Positions 15,174 to 23,965 are shown, numbered from the stretch's first letter. The stretch is 33,310 nt of DNA from Verrucomicrobiaceae bacterium (GCA_019694165.1 JAIBCL010000050.1:1-33310); one strand, 5' to 3'. The notes: generated by a model from the letters alone, not told the origin. Numbers and translations: made by a program.

Positions 15174-17714
15174 ATGAAACTTGACCGCGAGAATCCGTGG
15201 CCGGGCCTCGCAGCATTCACGGAAGATTCCCGTGAGTTTTTCCATGGACGAAACGACGAGACTGCCGAGTTGTTCCGTCTCGTGCAGCGCGCACCGCTCG
15301 TCGTGCTCTACGGCCAGTCGGGACTTGGAAAAACCTCGCTGCTGCAAGCGGGCCTCCTGCCAAAGTTGCGCGGGGCTGATTTTCTTCCGTTTTACATCCG
15401 GCTGAATCATGGCGAAACGGGTATTTCTCCCGTGCATCAGGTCATGGAGGCAATTCGAAAGGTGGCCACCGAAAGCACAGTTGATCCCGTATGGCCGGCC
15501 AAGGGCGAGACTTTCTGGGAATACTTTCATCGCAGCGATGTCAATTTCTGGAGCCGCCGCAACCGACTGCTCACGCCCGTCCTGATCTTCGATCAATTTG
15601 AGGAAATCTTCACGCTGGGTCGCACGAATCAGCCGCGCGCGCAACGGGTCGAGGAATTCGTCGCGGAACTTGGCGACCTGATCGAGAATAGGCCCCCGGC
15701 AGATTTGAGGAAGCGGTTTGACGGTGGCGAGTGCGCCCCCGGGCACTTTGAATTTGAGGGCGCGCGCTGTCGTGTGGTGCTGAGCCTGCGGGAGGATTTT
15801 CTCGCGGATTTGCGCAGTTTGAAAAAACACTTCAGATCCGTGACGGGCCAGAATGAACTGCGCCTCGCTCGCATGAACGGAAATCAGGCGCACGAGGCAA
15901 TCGGTCTGACCGGCGGCAGTCTTGTGGAGCCTGATGTTGCAGCGCGTATCGTCGAGTTCGTGGCGGGCGCATCTGTTGGCCATGGCGACGCCGACGGGGA
16001 CCCGCTGGCCACTTTGCAAGTGGAGCCGGCGCTCCTGAGCGTGATCTGCCGCGAGTTGAATTTTAAGCGGCGCGCGCGTGGTGAGGCGCAGATCAGCAAG
16101 GAATTGCTCACTGGAACACGGAGCCAGATTCTCGCGGGCTTTTATGATCATAGCCTGCGCGGAATACCTGCTTCCACGGCACGGTTCATCGAGAATAAGT
16201 TGCTCACACCGTCCGGCTATCGGGACAGCGTTGCGTTGGAAAACGTCATCGCCGGAGGTGTATCGCGGAAGGACATCGATCTTCTGATCAATCGCAGGCT
16301 ACTCAGGCTCGATGATCGCATGGCCGTGTCGCGCGTCGAATTAATGCATGACGTGCTCACCGGAATTATCCGCGAGCGGCGCGACAAGCACCAATCGAGC
16401 CGCAGGAGGCGCACTCTGGGCGCGACGGCCCTCTCCGCCGTGGTGATCACAGCCTTCGTCTATGCACAGTGGTGGAAGTGGCCGAGCGAAGAAATTGAGA
16501 ATCTCAGGAGTTTAGTTCGCCAAGGTGAGCGTCGGCAGGCACTGCAACCGCTCGCTGATCTCTCAGTGTCTTTTCGCGCATGGCCGCGCCGGTCGGAAAT
16601 TAAGGGACTGCTCATCGAAGCCGCCAAATGCATGATCAAGCCGATGGAGAAGCTGGACAAACACAACGACTGGGTCGTCTTCGCATCGTTCGTGGACGAG
16701 CGTCACGTCGTCACCGGAAGCTGGGACAAGACCGTGCGCCTGTGGGATCTCACCGGACTGACTTCGATACAGATCGCTGCGGCGGGTGCCAATGTCTCCT
16801 GCGCGAGTCCATCCCCTGCGCCAATTGGTTCTGCGGCTGACAGCCTGCGTTTTGCAGTCACATCCTGGGATGGCCAGTGCAATGTTTGGAACGGTGCCCT
16901 CTCGAAGGAATCCACGTTCCGCCACGAGGGCGGCAAGGCGAATTGGGCAGCGTTCAGTCCTGACGGCAAGAAAATCGTGTCTGCTGCCGAGGAAACGACG
17001 GTGCGAGTGTGGGACGCCGCCACCGGCACGCTCATTGTATCGCTGCCCGCGCGGCCGGAGGACAAGGAATCTGGGCACAAAAAGCCTGTCAAAACGGTCG
17101 CCTTCAATCACGACGGATCACAGATTGTGACTGCCAGCTTTGATGAAAAGGTGAAGGTATGGGAAGCGACGACCGGGAGACTCCTGAAAACACTCGAGCA
17201 GGATGCGTCCATCGCAGGATCCGCGATTGTCACTGCCGCCACATTTAGCCCCGATGGCACGATTGTCGCCGCTGCTACCGGAAACGGTTCGGTGGTGCTT
17301 TGGCGATTGTCGAAGGGAACGGGCGAACCGACGCCGGATAATAAGCCGTGCTTGCTGGAGAACTGTCACGGCGGAAAACGGGTGAATTCAGTCGCCTTCA
17401 ACAAGACTGGAGAGTGCCTCCTCACTGCGGGCGATGATCGTACCGCGAAGCTGTGGCGTCTTCCCGAGATCAAGCCGGGAACAGTCGATCAACTTGAGGA
17501 GCACCTGCTTCAATCGTTCGAATTTCACAAAGACATCGTGATGTGCGCTGGCTTTAGCCCGGACGGAACAAAAGTCGTGACGGCCAGCAAGGACAAGACC
17601 GCTCTTATTTATCAGATCGCAAACTTCGTAGCCCGCACGTCGGAAGAAATCGTGGCCCAAGCTTCCGAATTCAAACGCGAGGACGACGCCACCGCCCAGC
17701 CACAGAAGCGATGA
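15174..17714 (+). CDS. nSTAND-type NTPase with transmembrane helix and WD40 propeller
   Basis: 846 residues from the ATG at 15174, with GAGGAA 5-8 bases upstream. The GTG at 15147, overlapping the previous stop, is an alternative. The start NPWPGLAAFTEDSREFFHGR is diagnostic of the novel STAND 1 family. Walker A is G47-QSGLGKT54 and Walker B VLIFD140-QFEE. A helical/winged-helix part ends at VELMHDVLTGIIRERRD (388-404). An Arg-rich stretch precedes a membrane helix (about 415-431), and then come about seven WD40 repeats (about 497-815) with repeated SPDG and VRVWD-type ends. STAND proteins oligomerise on ligand binding; here the propeller would be the sensor and the SIR2-TIR protein the effector. 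Positive-inside reasoning puts the NTPase in the cytoplasm and, surprisingly, the propeller outside. Confidence 0.92.
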   Translation: MKLDRENPWPGLAAFTEDSREFFHGRNDETAELFRLVQRAPLVVLYGQSGLGKTSLLQAGLLPKLRGADFLPFYIRLNHGETGISPVHQVMEAIRKVATESTVDPVWPAKGETFWEYFHRSDVNFWSRRNRLLTPVLIFDQFEEIFTLGRTNQPRAQRVEEFVAELGDLIENRPPADLRKRFDGGECAPGHFEFEGARCRVVLSLREDFLADLRSLKKHFRSVTGQNELRLARMNGNQAHEAIGLTGGSLVEPDVAARIVEFVAGASVGHGDADGDPLATLQVEPALLSVICRELNFKRRARGEAQISKELLTGTRSQILAGFYDHSLRGIPASTARFIENKLLTPSGYRDSVALENVIAGGVSRKDIDLLINRRLLRLDDRMAVSRVELMHDVLTGIIRERRDKHQSSRRRRTLGATALSAVVITAFVYAQWWKWPSEEIENLRSLVRQGERRQALQPLADLSVSFRAWPRRSEIKGLLIEAAKCMIKPMEKLDKHNDWVVFASFVDERHVVTGSWDKTVRLWDLTGLTSIQIAAAGANVSCASPSPAPIGSAADSLRFAVTSWDGQCNVWNGALSKESTFRHEGGKANWAAFSPDGKKIVSAAEETTVRVWDAATGTLIVSLPARPEDKESGHKKPVKTVAFNHDGSQIVTASFDEKVKVWEATTGRLLKTLEQDASIAGSAIVTAATFSPDGTIVAAATGNGSVVLWRLSKGTGEPTPDNKPCLLENCHGGKRVNSVAFNKTGECLLTAGDDRTAKLWRLPEIKPGTVDQLEEHLLQSFEFHKDIVMCAGFSPDGTKVVTASKDKTALIYQIANFVARTSEEIVAQASEFKREDDATAQPQKR

Positions 17715-17862
17715 GCACGCCCCCAAACACCATGCCACCGTTCGCTACCTCGCCGCTCGACTGCTTGCCATCGGAGTGATCAAATCCATTCCAGATCACC
17801 CGACGGTCGATCCCAGCCAAAATGCCCCTGAAGAGAAGCATGATGGTCGCGACGAACGGCAT
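17671..17862 (-). CDS. Possible small two-helix membrane protein
   Basis: 63 residues from an ATG at 17862 with two hydrophobic stretches (about 3-17 and 42-55). It overlaps the last 44 bases of the STAND gene on the other strand and follows the aldolase stop by 27 bases on its own strand. I recognise no family and no ribosome site. It may be a chance frame; it is listed because nothing else explains 17715-17862. Confidence 0.22.
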   Translation of the reverse strand: MPFVATIMLLFRGILAGIDRRVIWNGFDHSDGKQSSGEVANGGMVFGGVLIASVAGRWRRPRV

Positions 17863-17889
17863 GCCTTTGCACCTTTCTACCAGAACGGA

Positions 17890-18723
17890 TCACTTCACCA
17901 TCCCCAGCGCCTCCTCAACGCTCACGCCATCATGCACCATCGCCATCAGCGCGCGGGTGATGCCTTTGGGATTCGGATGCTGGATGACGTTGCGGCCATA
18001 GACGATGCCGTGTGCACCTTGCTGGAGGAGGCCTTGGGTGCGCTCAAGGATTTCGCGATCGCTCACGCGACCACCGCCGCGAACGAGGACGGGGATGCCG
18101 GAGGCGGCTTCGACGACTTTGTGGTAGATGCTCACGTCGTCGGTCGGGTCGGCTTTGATGATGTCAGCCCCGAGTTCGACGGCCTGACGGACGAGATACG
18201 TGATCGCGGTTTCGTCGCCGTTCACCATGTAGCCGCCTGCTTTTTCATTCGGCTGGAAGACGAGCGGCTCAACCATCATCGGCATGCCGTAGTAGTCGGC
18301 CTGCGGCTTGAGGCGGAGGATGTTCTCGACGCACTCGGCGTGGACTTCAGGCGCGCCGGGGATCTGGAAAAGATTCACGCACACGCAGGCGGCGTCGTAG
18401 CGCACGGCCTGAAGCATGGTCTCCTCGATCATGAGGCTGAATCGGCGGTTCTCCGGCAGCGTCTTGCCGTAGATGTTCGCCACATCGGTGCGGAGCACGA
18501 GCGAGGGCTTCTGGCGGCCGGGGATCTCCTGCAAATGACGGGCCATGCCGAGCGTGAGCTGGATCGCGTCAGGCGCGGCATCGACGAGCGTCTTCACCAC
18601 CTTGCGCATGTCCTCGATGCCCTGGAGGAAGCCGGGCTGGTTGAAGAAGCCGTGATCGACAGCGACGTCGAAGCAGCGGCCGGATTTGGCATTGAAGAGG
18701 CGATTCAGGCGAAAGGATTTCAT
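17890..18723 (-). CDS. Class I aldolase of the DhnA / fructose-bisphosphate aldolase family
   Basis: 277 residues from the ATG at 18723 (MKSFRLNRLFN); 16 upstream in-frame residues are spacer-like. Family landmarks of the archaeal-type class I FBA / LsrF / DhnA group are present: FDVAVDHGFF near the start, the Schiff-base lysine region ADIIKADPTDD, and the phosphate-binding strands VLVRGGGRVSD and GAHGIVYGRNVIQHPNP at the end of a TIM barrel. It should cleave or form a phosphosugar C-C bond in the cytoplasm; the exact substrate (fructose-1,6-bisphosphate or another ketose phosphate) is not settled. It lies 102 bases after the nitroreductase gene on the same strand and may be cotranscribed. 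Confidence 0.9.
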   Translation of the reverse strand: MKSFRLNRLFNAKSGRCFDVAVDHGFFNQPGFLQGIEDMRKVVKTLVDAAPDAIQLTLGMARHLQEIPGRQKPSLVLRTDVANIYGKTLPENRRFSLMIEETMLQAVRYDAACVCVNLFQIPGAPEVHAECVENILRLKPQADYYGMPMMVEPLVFQPNEKAGGYMVNGDETAITYLVRQAVELGADIIKADPTDDVSIYHKVVEAASGIPVLVRGGGRVSDREILERTQGLLQQGAHGIVYGRNVIQHPNPKGITRALMAMVHDGVSVEEALGMVK

Positions 18724-18825
18724 GCGGTGTGGTCGGGGATTTGGAACCGCTACTAAGGAGCGACCACCCATGAGGTCAACCGCATGATTCCGCGGACATC
18801 CGGCGCGGCGGGAGATTCAGCCGTC

Positions 18826-19473
18826 TTACCGGTGCTCGATGACGTCTTTGGATTCGAAGCGCACCTTTGGGAGCGTGGCGTACTTGTCGGCAGCGGAGCG
18901 ATAGCCGGCAGGACAGAGCACCGCGGTGGTGTGGCCGGTTTTGTCCAAGCCGAGGATTTCATCGAACTTCTCGGCGACGAAGCCCTCCATGGGACAGGTG
19001 TCGATGCCGAGCAGAGAGGCGGCAAGCATGAACTGGCCTAGCGCGATGTAGGACTGGAGCTTCGCCCACGTCATGAGCTGGCCCTTGGCGGAGAGCTGCG
19101 CGCGGAAGCCGGCCACCATGTTCCGCAATCCCGCGAGCGCATCCGTGGTGCCGCCACGTACTTCCACGATGCGCGCGATGTTTGCGTCGATGCAGTCTTC
19201 GCCCAGTTCCCTGGGCACGGTCATGACCAGGAGGTGCGAGCAATCCGCAACCTGTCGCTGTTTCCAGGCGTGGGGGACGAGGGATTCGCGCAGGGCCTGA
19301 TCCTGGATCACCAGGAATTTCCATGGCTGCAAGCCGAACGACGAGGGGGTGAGCACCAGAGACTCTTCCAGCGCCGACCAGATGTCGGCGGGGATTTTTC
19401 TGGTGGGATCGAAAACCTTGGTGGCGTAGCGCCATTTCAGGGCGGCAATAAGATCGGATGCGGATGCGGACAT
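18826..19473 (-). CDS. Nitroreductase-family flavoprotein (NfsB-like)
   Basis: 215 residues, the usual size. The N-terminal LKWRYATKVFDPTRKI and the SSFGLQPWKFLVI block are the FMN-binding marks of oxygen-insensitive NAD(P)H nitroreductases; TCPMEGFVAEKFDEILGL and the late TAVLCPAGYRSAADKYA complete the pattern. These enzymes reduce nitroaromatics, quinones or related compounds with FMN and NAD(P)H. The ATG at 19473 starts MSASASDLIAALKWRY. The gene begins 80 bases downstream of the tRNA on the same strand. Confidence 0.92.
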   Translation of the reverse strand: MSASASDLIAALKWRYATKVFDPTRKIPADIWSALEESLVLTPSSFGLQPWKFLVIQDQALRESLVPHAWKQRQVADCSHLLVMTVPRELGEDCIDANIARIVEVRGGTTDALAGLRNMVAGFRAQLSAKGQLMTWAKLQSYIALGQFMLAASLLGIDTCPMEGFVAEKFDEILGLDKTGHTTAVLCPAGYRSAADKYATLPKVRFESKDVIEHR

Positions 19474-19553
19474 GGGATTGGAGTGAGAAGCGGGCGATTA
19501 ATTGCCGCGACCGGGAGGATGCGCCATGTGAATTTCACTCGAGCTTACGCTGG

Positions 19554-19629
19554 TGGTGCTCCCGGCCGGACTCGAACCGACAACCAAGGCATTATGAGTG
19601 CCCTGCTCTAACCATTGAGCTACAGGAGC
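19554..19629 (-). tRNA. tRNA with CAU anticodon, probably tRNA-Ile2 (lysidine type)
   Basis: The minus strand folds into a complete 76-base cloverleaf with the 3' CCA encoded (followed by another CC). Acceptor arm GCTCCTG/CGGGAGC, D arm GCTC/GAGC, anticodon stem GGGCA/TGCCT closing the loop CTCATAA, T arm GTCGG/CCGGC and discriminator A. The CAU anticodon alone would mean Met. The C4-G69 and C5-G68 pairs, together with the D-arm and AGAGCAGG context, fit TilS-modified tRNA-Ile (reads AUA) better than elongator tRNA-Met. It is not an initiator: the anticodon stem lacks the three G-C pairs and position 1-72 is a normal G-C pair. Confidence 0.93.
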
Positions 19630-19800
19630 GTGACTGACACATCAGGCTGCGACGACGCTACACGAATCCATCTGGCACACAAGATTTCGTTCACTGCGGC
19701 GGATGTGTGGCATGGACGCAGTGGCAGCACCTCAACTTGATCGTGAAGCAGCGAACCGGGTCGCGCGAGAAGGACGCGGAGAATCGCGTTGAAGGAGCCG

Positions 19801-20799
19801 ATGAATTTGGCGTGGCAATGGCTGGGGTGGGGCTTCGTGTTTGCGTGCGGGTGCTTGTGCGGGCACGCGGATGAGGCACGCCGGGCGGTGGTGGAGGCGT
19901 GGCCTCAGTGGCCTGCGGGCAGCGCGCCAGGACTGTGCGCGGGCGTGGGGGTGGACTCGCGAAACCGGGTTTTTGTATTTCACCGCTGCGGCCGGCTGTG
20001 GACGAATCCGTTTCCGAAGGAGCCGATCCCGCAGGCGACGGTGAGCGTGATCGACGGTGCGAGCGGACAGGTTTTGAACTCATGGGGCGCGGGGATGTTT
20101 GTGATGCCGCACGGGCTGACGATCGACAGCGAGGACCATGTATGGCTGACGGACGTGGGGCTGCATCAGGTGTTCAAGTTCTCGGCGGAGGGCAGGCTGC
20201 TGATGACGCTGGGTGAACGTGGCGTGCCGGGCGCGGACCATGCGCACTTCAATCTGCCGACGGATGTGGCCGTGTTGCATGACGGCTCGTTTTACGTGAG
20301 CGACGGCTACAGGAACACGCGGGTGATGAAATTCGGCGCGGACGGGAGATTCGAGTTCGAGTGGGGTGCGAAGGGCGTGGGGCCAGGTGAGTTCGACTTG
20401 CCGCACGGCATCGCGTTGGACTCAAAGGGCAGAGTCTATGTGTGCGACCGTACCAACTCTCGCGTGCAGGTTTTCGACGGGAGAGGGGCATATCTTGATG
20501 CGTGGAAGGGGCCGCACATCGGCAGGCCGTATGGCATCTCGATCAGCGCGGACGATCACGTCTTCGTGATCGATGGCGGCGAACCTTCGATGAGGAAATC
20601 GGAACGCGGCAAGGCGGTGGAACTCGATGCGCAGGGGCGGGTGCTGGACACGTTTGGCTCACCCGGGAGCGGGCCGGGGCAGTTTCAACTCGGGCACGAC
20701 ATCGCGGCAGGGCCGGACGGCGCTGTGTATGTGGCGGAGGGGACCGGGGCGCGGGTGCAGAAATTCGTGCGCGGGGTCAGACGGCGTACTTCTCGATGA
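19801..20799 (+). CDS. Secreted NHL-repeat beta-propeller protein
   Basis: 332 residues from the ATG at 19801, preceded by a good ribosome site (GAAGGAG, 3 bases away), so the in-frame TTG at 19789 is rejected. A signal peptide (about 1-24) precedes five to six NHL repeats, each of the form P-x-[DG]-[IV]-A/T plus a [VL]-x-D-x-x-N-x-R-[VI]-x-x-F end. Examples are LPTDVAVLHDGSFYVSDGY and LPHGIALDSKGRVYVCDRT. The arrangement resembles peptidyl-alpha-hydroxyglycine amidating lyase and related six-bladed propellers, but enzymatic activity cannot be claimed. It probably acts in the periplasm or outside. Its last 23 bases overlap the end of the convergent thioesterase gene. Confidence 0.88.
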   Translation: MNLAWQWLGWGFVFACGCLCGHADEARRAVVEAWPQWPAGSAPGLCAGVGVDSRNRVFVFHRCGRLWTNPFPKEPIPQATVSVIDGASGQVLNSWGAGMFVMPHGLTIDSEDHVWLTDVGLHQVFKFSAEGRLLMTLGERGVPGADHAHFNLPTDVAVLHDGSFYVSDGYRNTRVMKFGADGRFEFEWGAKGVGPGEFDLPHGIALDSKGRVYVCDRTNSRVQVFDGRGAYLDAWKGPHIGRPYGISISADDHVFVIDGGEPSMRKSERGKAVELDAQGRVLDTFGSPGSGPGQFQLGHDIAAGPDGAVYVAEGTGARVQKFVRGVRRRTSR

Positions 20800-21193
20800 T
20801 CCAGTTCGGGATGGTGGCTGCGCGACCGGTTTCGAGCTGCGTCATGGTGAATGTACACCAGCCGGCGGCGGCGGGCTTCGATGTCTCCTTTTTGCGCATT
20901 TCAAAGCGAACCTCGACGTCGGTGCCGTGCATGTTTTCGACCCAGGTGGTGACGCTGAATTTCTCCGAGAGTGTGAGCGGGCGTTTGTACTCGATGTGGG
21001 AGGTCTTCACCACCCAACCGAGGCCAAGCTTGAGAAATTCCTCCATGGCCATGCCGTAGCAGCGCTCCATCTGGTCGAAGCGGGCGTGCAGCAGATAGTC
21101 GAGGTACTTGCTGCTGTGGACATGGCGGAACATGTCCACCTCGTCCTGGCGGACTTGCATTTCGGTCTCGAATCGGGTGCGCTTGAACAACAT
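20777..21193 (-). CDS. Acyl-CoA thioesterase, 4-hydroxybenzoyl-CoA thioesterase-like hotdog fold
   Basis: 138 residues from the ATG at 21193 (MLFKRTRFETEM). The frame is open further upstream, but the added residues are spacer-like. The N-terminal VRQDEVDMFRHVHSSKYLDYL matches the active-site region of the 4HBT/YbgC family (D-x-x-x-x-H-V-x-x-x-x-Y). The central GWVVKTSHIEYKRPLTLSE and VTTWVENMHGTDVEVRFEM follow the hotdog beta-sheet order. It would hydrolyse an acyl-CoA or acyl-ACP thioester in the cytoplasm. It is separated from the upstream Wzc-like gene by a strong terminator, so it has its own promoter. It ends inside the convergent NHL gene. Confidence 0.88.
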   Translation of the reverse strand: MLFKRTRFETEMQVRQDEVDMFRHVHSSKYLDYLLHARFDQMERCYGMAMEEFLKLGLGWVVKTSHIEYKRPLTLSEKFSVTTWVENMHGTDVEVRFEMRKKETSKPAAAGWCTFTMTQLETGRAATIPNWIIEKYAV

Positions 21194-21361
21194 GGCTCGG
21201 GCGCGTGAATCGACACACGGCGCGCAGTTGTTCAACCGGTAATTCGGACGGCTTCGGGCGGAGCGGGCAGTCCGTGCGAACAGGAAGGATGGTCCGGACG
21301 GCACAGGTCCTGCGGCACCTTGCGCCGGCACTGTCGGCACCCCACCATGACGAAGAAAGAG

Positions 21362-21391
21362 AAAGGCCGCTTCCCGGGAGAAGCGGCCTTT
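21362..21391 (-). terminator. Rho-independent terminator of the Wzc-like gene
   Basis: A perfect 11-bp stem (AAAGGCCGCTT at 21362-21372 with AAGCGGCCTTT at 21381-21391) around an 8-base loop, 31 bases past the stop of the minus-strand gene. On the minus strand it is followed by the pyrimidine/T-rich TTTCTCTTTCTT, as expected for an intrinsic terminator. Confidence 0.88.
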
Positions 21392-21422
21392 CCGTTCAGT
21401 GCTCGGTCTGGTCAGAGGGGAA

Positions 21423-23819
21423 TCACATCACCTGGCGGTTCATGACGAGGCCGCGGCTCACGTCGTGTCCCATGAGCGGACGCATGAGGCTCAGGGCGGC
21501 CTGTACCTGGGCCTTTGAACTGACGGTCTGGTCATGGACGAAGAGCACGTCAGTGACGCCAGGGATGAGCGGCGCGACGTCGGCGAAGCTGCGGAGGAGC
21601 GGCGCGGTGTCGAGAATGATCCAGTCGATGCCGGCCTGACGGGCGCGGTCAATCCAGAAACGGTAGCCGTCGATAAGGTCGGAGACCTGGGTGGAGGGCA
21701 GGCCGCTGGCGGGAAGCACGAAAAGGTTCGTGCTGCCGTAGCGGAGGGACTCCACATCGTGTGCGGCGGCTGCGTCTGAGCGCACATTCGGATACCAGAG
21801 CTGGGCGCTGGGTGAGGTGGGATTGCACTCGATGAGGAATGCCTTGCGCCCCTGGCTGGTAAAGGTGGCGGCGAGCGCGGAGGAGACGAGGCTCTTGCCT
21901 TCGCGTGCTTCGGCGCTCGTGACCATGACGACTCCGGGGCCGCTGCGCATCCAACGGTTCTTTTCCAACGAGGCGGCGACTTGGCGCAACGCAGCGCCGG
22001 CCCCGTGCGCACCCGTGCGCATCATGGCGATGAGGAGCGAGGCCGGATTCGGCGCCTGCACGTCGGGGAGCACGGCGACGACGGATTCCTCGGTCTCAAT
22101 GACGGATGCGCAGCCCGAATGGCTGATCGGCAGGACCGGTGCCTGTGGGTAGAATGCCTCCTGCACAGGCGGGGCGGTCTGGATCACCGGAGCCACCGGC
22201 GGATGCTCCGCGACATGACCGGCACGGAACGCCGGCATGAGATGATCCTCCGCCAGCCCGCAGCCAAGCGGCACACCGAGGAACACGAGGCCGAAGACCA
22301 TGATGCCGGCGATGCCAGCAAGCGCCATGCTCGGGGATGCGGGCGTGCCGGGCGGCGAGGCCATGTCCGCCACGCGCAGCAGGCCGTTTTCCTTGAACTC
22401 GCCGGTCAGCTCGGCCTGGTTCATGCGCAGCAGGATGGTCTGGTAAAGATTCCGGTCCATGGCCACCTGGTCGCGCAGGAGATTGTCCTGCGCCGTCTTG
22501 CCGCTGAGGGAGAAGACTTTGGTGCGGGCTTCATCGAGCTGGCGCTGGAAGTCGGCCACCTGACGCGCGCCGTTTTCCTCCTCGGCGGTGAGCATGGCCA
22601 CCACGTCGCCGATGTTGTGCATGAGAGTGTTTTGAAGCGTCTCGATGGATTCGTTCAGCGCGCGCATCTTGGGATGATTCGGTCCGCAGTCGGCCATGAG
22701 AGGTGCACGCTCAGCCAGCTTGAGATCGAGCTGCTTGCGCATGGCCGAGACATCTGAATTTTCGGCCACAGCCTTCATCTCGAGCAGGTCGCGACCCGCC
22801 GTCTTCGCATTGCGGATGGTTTCGAGGTCATGCTTGGTGCGCGTGAGTTTCACCTCGGCATCAGCCAGCGCGGCCATCAGCAGGCGCACCTTCTCCCCGT
22901 ACATTTCCTTCACTTCGCCTTCCTGCATGAGGTTCTCGGACTGCCGGTTGGAGGCGAGCTGCTTCTCGCTCTCCGCCAGGCGCTTTTGCAGCTCGGCGCT
23001 CTTCTTTTCAAGATAGTGCGAGGCGGTCTTCGTCACCCCCAGTTCCTGCTCGGAGACGTAGCGGATGTAGTACTCCACGTAGTGGTTTGCCACGAGCGCC
23101 GCCATTTTCGCATCGGAGTGGCGCACCTGCACGCGCAGCACATGCGAGTCCTTCAGCGGCTCCACGCGGACGGCCTTGTCCATCTTGTCGCAAAACAGGT
23201 CCTTCGGCGTGGCGGGCTTCAGGGGTGCAGCCAGCCCCGCCTTTTCCCGCAGCACCCGGTGCCAGGACTTCACGCCGTTTGCGGCCAGTTCGGTCTTGAT
23301 GAATCCAGCACGCTCGTCGTCAGTAAACTGCTCCCATAGATAGTCCACGTAACGGCGAGCCTTAAGCTCGGAGCGGTGATTGTTCACGAGCATCGGCGCG
23401 CTCAACTCCGTGATCCGATTCTGGGTCATCTCCGTGAAGTTGAAGACATTCGTGTCCTGGATGCGCAGCAGCAGGCGCGCCTCCGCCTCGAATACCTTCT
23501 GGCCGAAACCCAGGCTCAGAAAAGCCAACGCTGCCAGCGGCAGGGCGATCATGGTCGCGAGCTTCCAGCGCTTTTTGAAATACCGGACGATGTCCGAGAT
23601 GCTCACCACGGTCACATCCGACGTCACCGTTGCGGACTGGACGGCTGTCGCGGGGACTGGCCGGGTAACGGTCAGCGCGGCGGCCGGCTGCGGGAACGAG
23701 CGTGCCAGTTGCTGGCTGGGCACTGTGGCGAGACTATAGGATGATGGAGCGACGGATTGGTGCATGGCGGAGTCCGCGTAGGTGGTTTCGAGGACAGGGA
23801 CTGTGACGGTCGATTTCAT
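21423..23819 (-). CDS. Wzc-like polysaccharide co-polymerase / BY-kinase protein with degenerate kinase features
   Basis: 798 residues. A long Pro/Ala-rich cytoplasmic N-terminus (1-70) precedes a Wzz-type chain-length domain. That domain has a first membrane helix about 87-107, a periplasmic part with long coiled coils (about 260-450), the PxxP-like region near 489-496, and a second helix about 497-520. A cytoplasmic P-loop domain follows: Walker A as S635-AEAREGK642-S and Walker B DWIILD737-TAP. Such proteins control length and export of capsule or exopolysaccharide. Two features deviate from active BY-kinases. Walker A' (normally IDxDxRxP) reads LIECNPTSP without the Asp residues, and the C-terminus lacks a tyrosine cluster. 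It stands alone, with no glycosyltransferase or Wza gene nearby. Confidence 0.9.
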   Translation of the reverse strand: MKSTVTVPVLETTYADSAMHQSVAPSSYSLATVPSQQLARSFPQPAAALTVTRPVPATAVQSATVTSDVTVVSISDIVRYFKKRWKLATMIALPLAALAFLSLGFGQKVFEAEARLLLRIQDTNVFNFTEMTQNRITELSAPMLVNNHRSELKARRYVDYLWEQFTDDERAGFIKTELAANGVKSWHRVLREKAGLAAPLKPATPKDLFCDKMDKAVRVEPLKDSHVLRVQVRHSDAKMAALVANHYVEYYIRYVSEQELGVTKTASHYLEKKSAELQKRLAESEKQLASNRQSENLMQEGEVKEMYGEKVRLLMAALADAEVKLTRTKHDLETIRNAKTAGRDLLEMKAVAENSDVSAMRKQLDLKLAERAPLMADCGPNHPKMRALNESIETLQNTLMHNIGDVVAMLTAEEENGARQVADFQRQLDEARTKVFSLSGKTAQDNLLRDQVAMDRNLYQTILLRMNQAELTGEFKENGLLRVADMASPPGTPASPSMALAGIAGIMVFGLVFLGVPLGCGLAEDHLMPAFRAGHVAEHPPVAPVIQTAPPVQEAFYPQAPVLPISHSGCASVIETEESVVAVLPDVQAPNPASLLIAMMRTGAHGAGAALRQVAASLEKNRWMRSGPGVVMVTSAEAREGKSLVSSALAATFTSQGRKAFLIECNPTSPSAQLWYPNVRSDAAAAHDVESLRYGSTNLFVLPASGLPSTQVSDLIDGYRFWIDRARQAGIDWIILDTAPLLRSFADVAPLIPGVTDVLFVHDQTVSSKAQVQAALSLMRPLMGHDVSRGLVMNRQVM

Positions 23820-23867
23820 GGGCGGGACGTTGGCTTGAAAGTGTCGGCGGCGACAGCAGGCGGCTGA

Positions 23868-23965
23868 ATTATGGCTGTTCGATTCGATTGATTCATTATT
23901 GATAATATGCTCAATAGTGATTCGCGTGGCAAATGGTTTTTATAAAATATCGTGCAATTACACTC
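23868..23965 (-). promoter_or_regulatory. AT-rich promoter region of the Wzc-like gene
   Basis: Within a GC-rich genome, this roughly 100-base stretch upstream of the minus-strand gene is strikingly AT-rich. On the minus strand TTGCCA followed 19 bases later by TATTAT is a possible promoter, though the spacing is long. A dyad ATTAT-TG-ATAAT at 23895-23906 overlaps it and could bind a regulator. The exact start site is not determined. Confidence 0.45.

Noticed and set aside
19554..19629. Initiator tRNA-Met
   Set aside because: It has a G1-C72 pair and lacks the GGG/CCC anticodon-stem pairs; acceptor pairs C4-G69 and C5-G68 favour tRNA-Ile2.
19691..20083. Small basic minus-strand protein overlapping the NHL gene start
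   Set aside because: Pro/Arg/Ser-rich shadow frame; the plus strand carries a ribosome site, signal peptide and NHL repeats.
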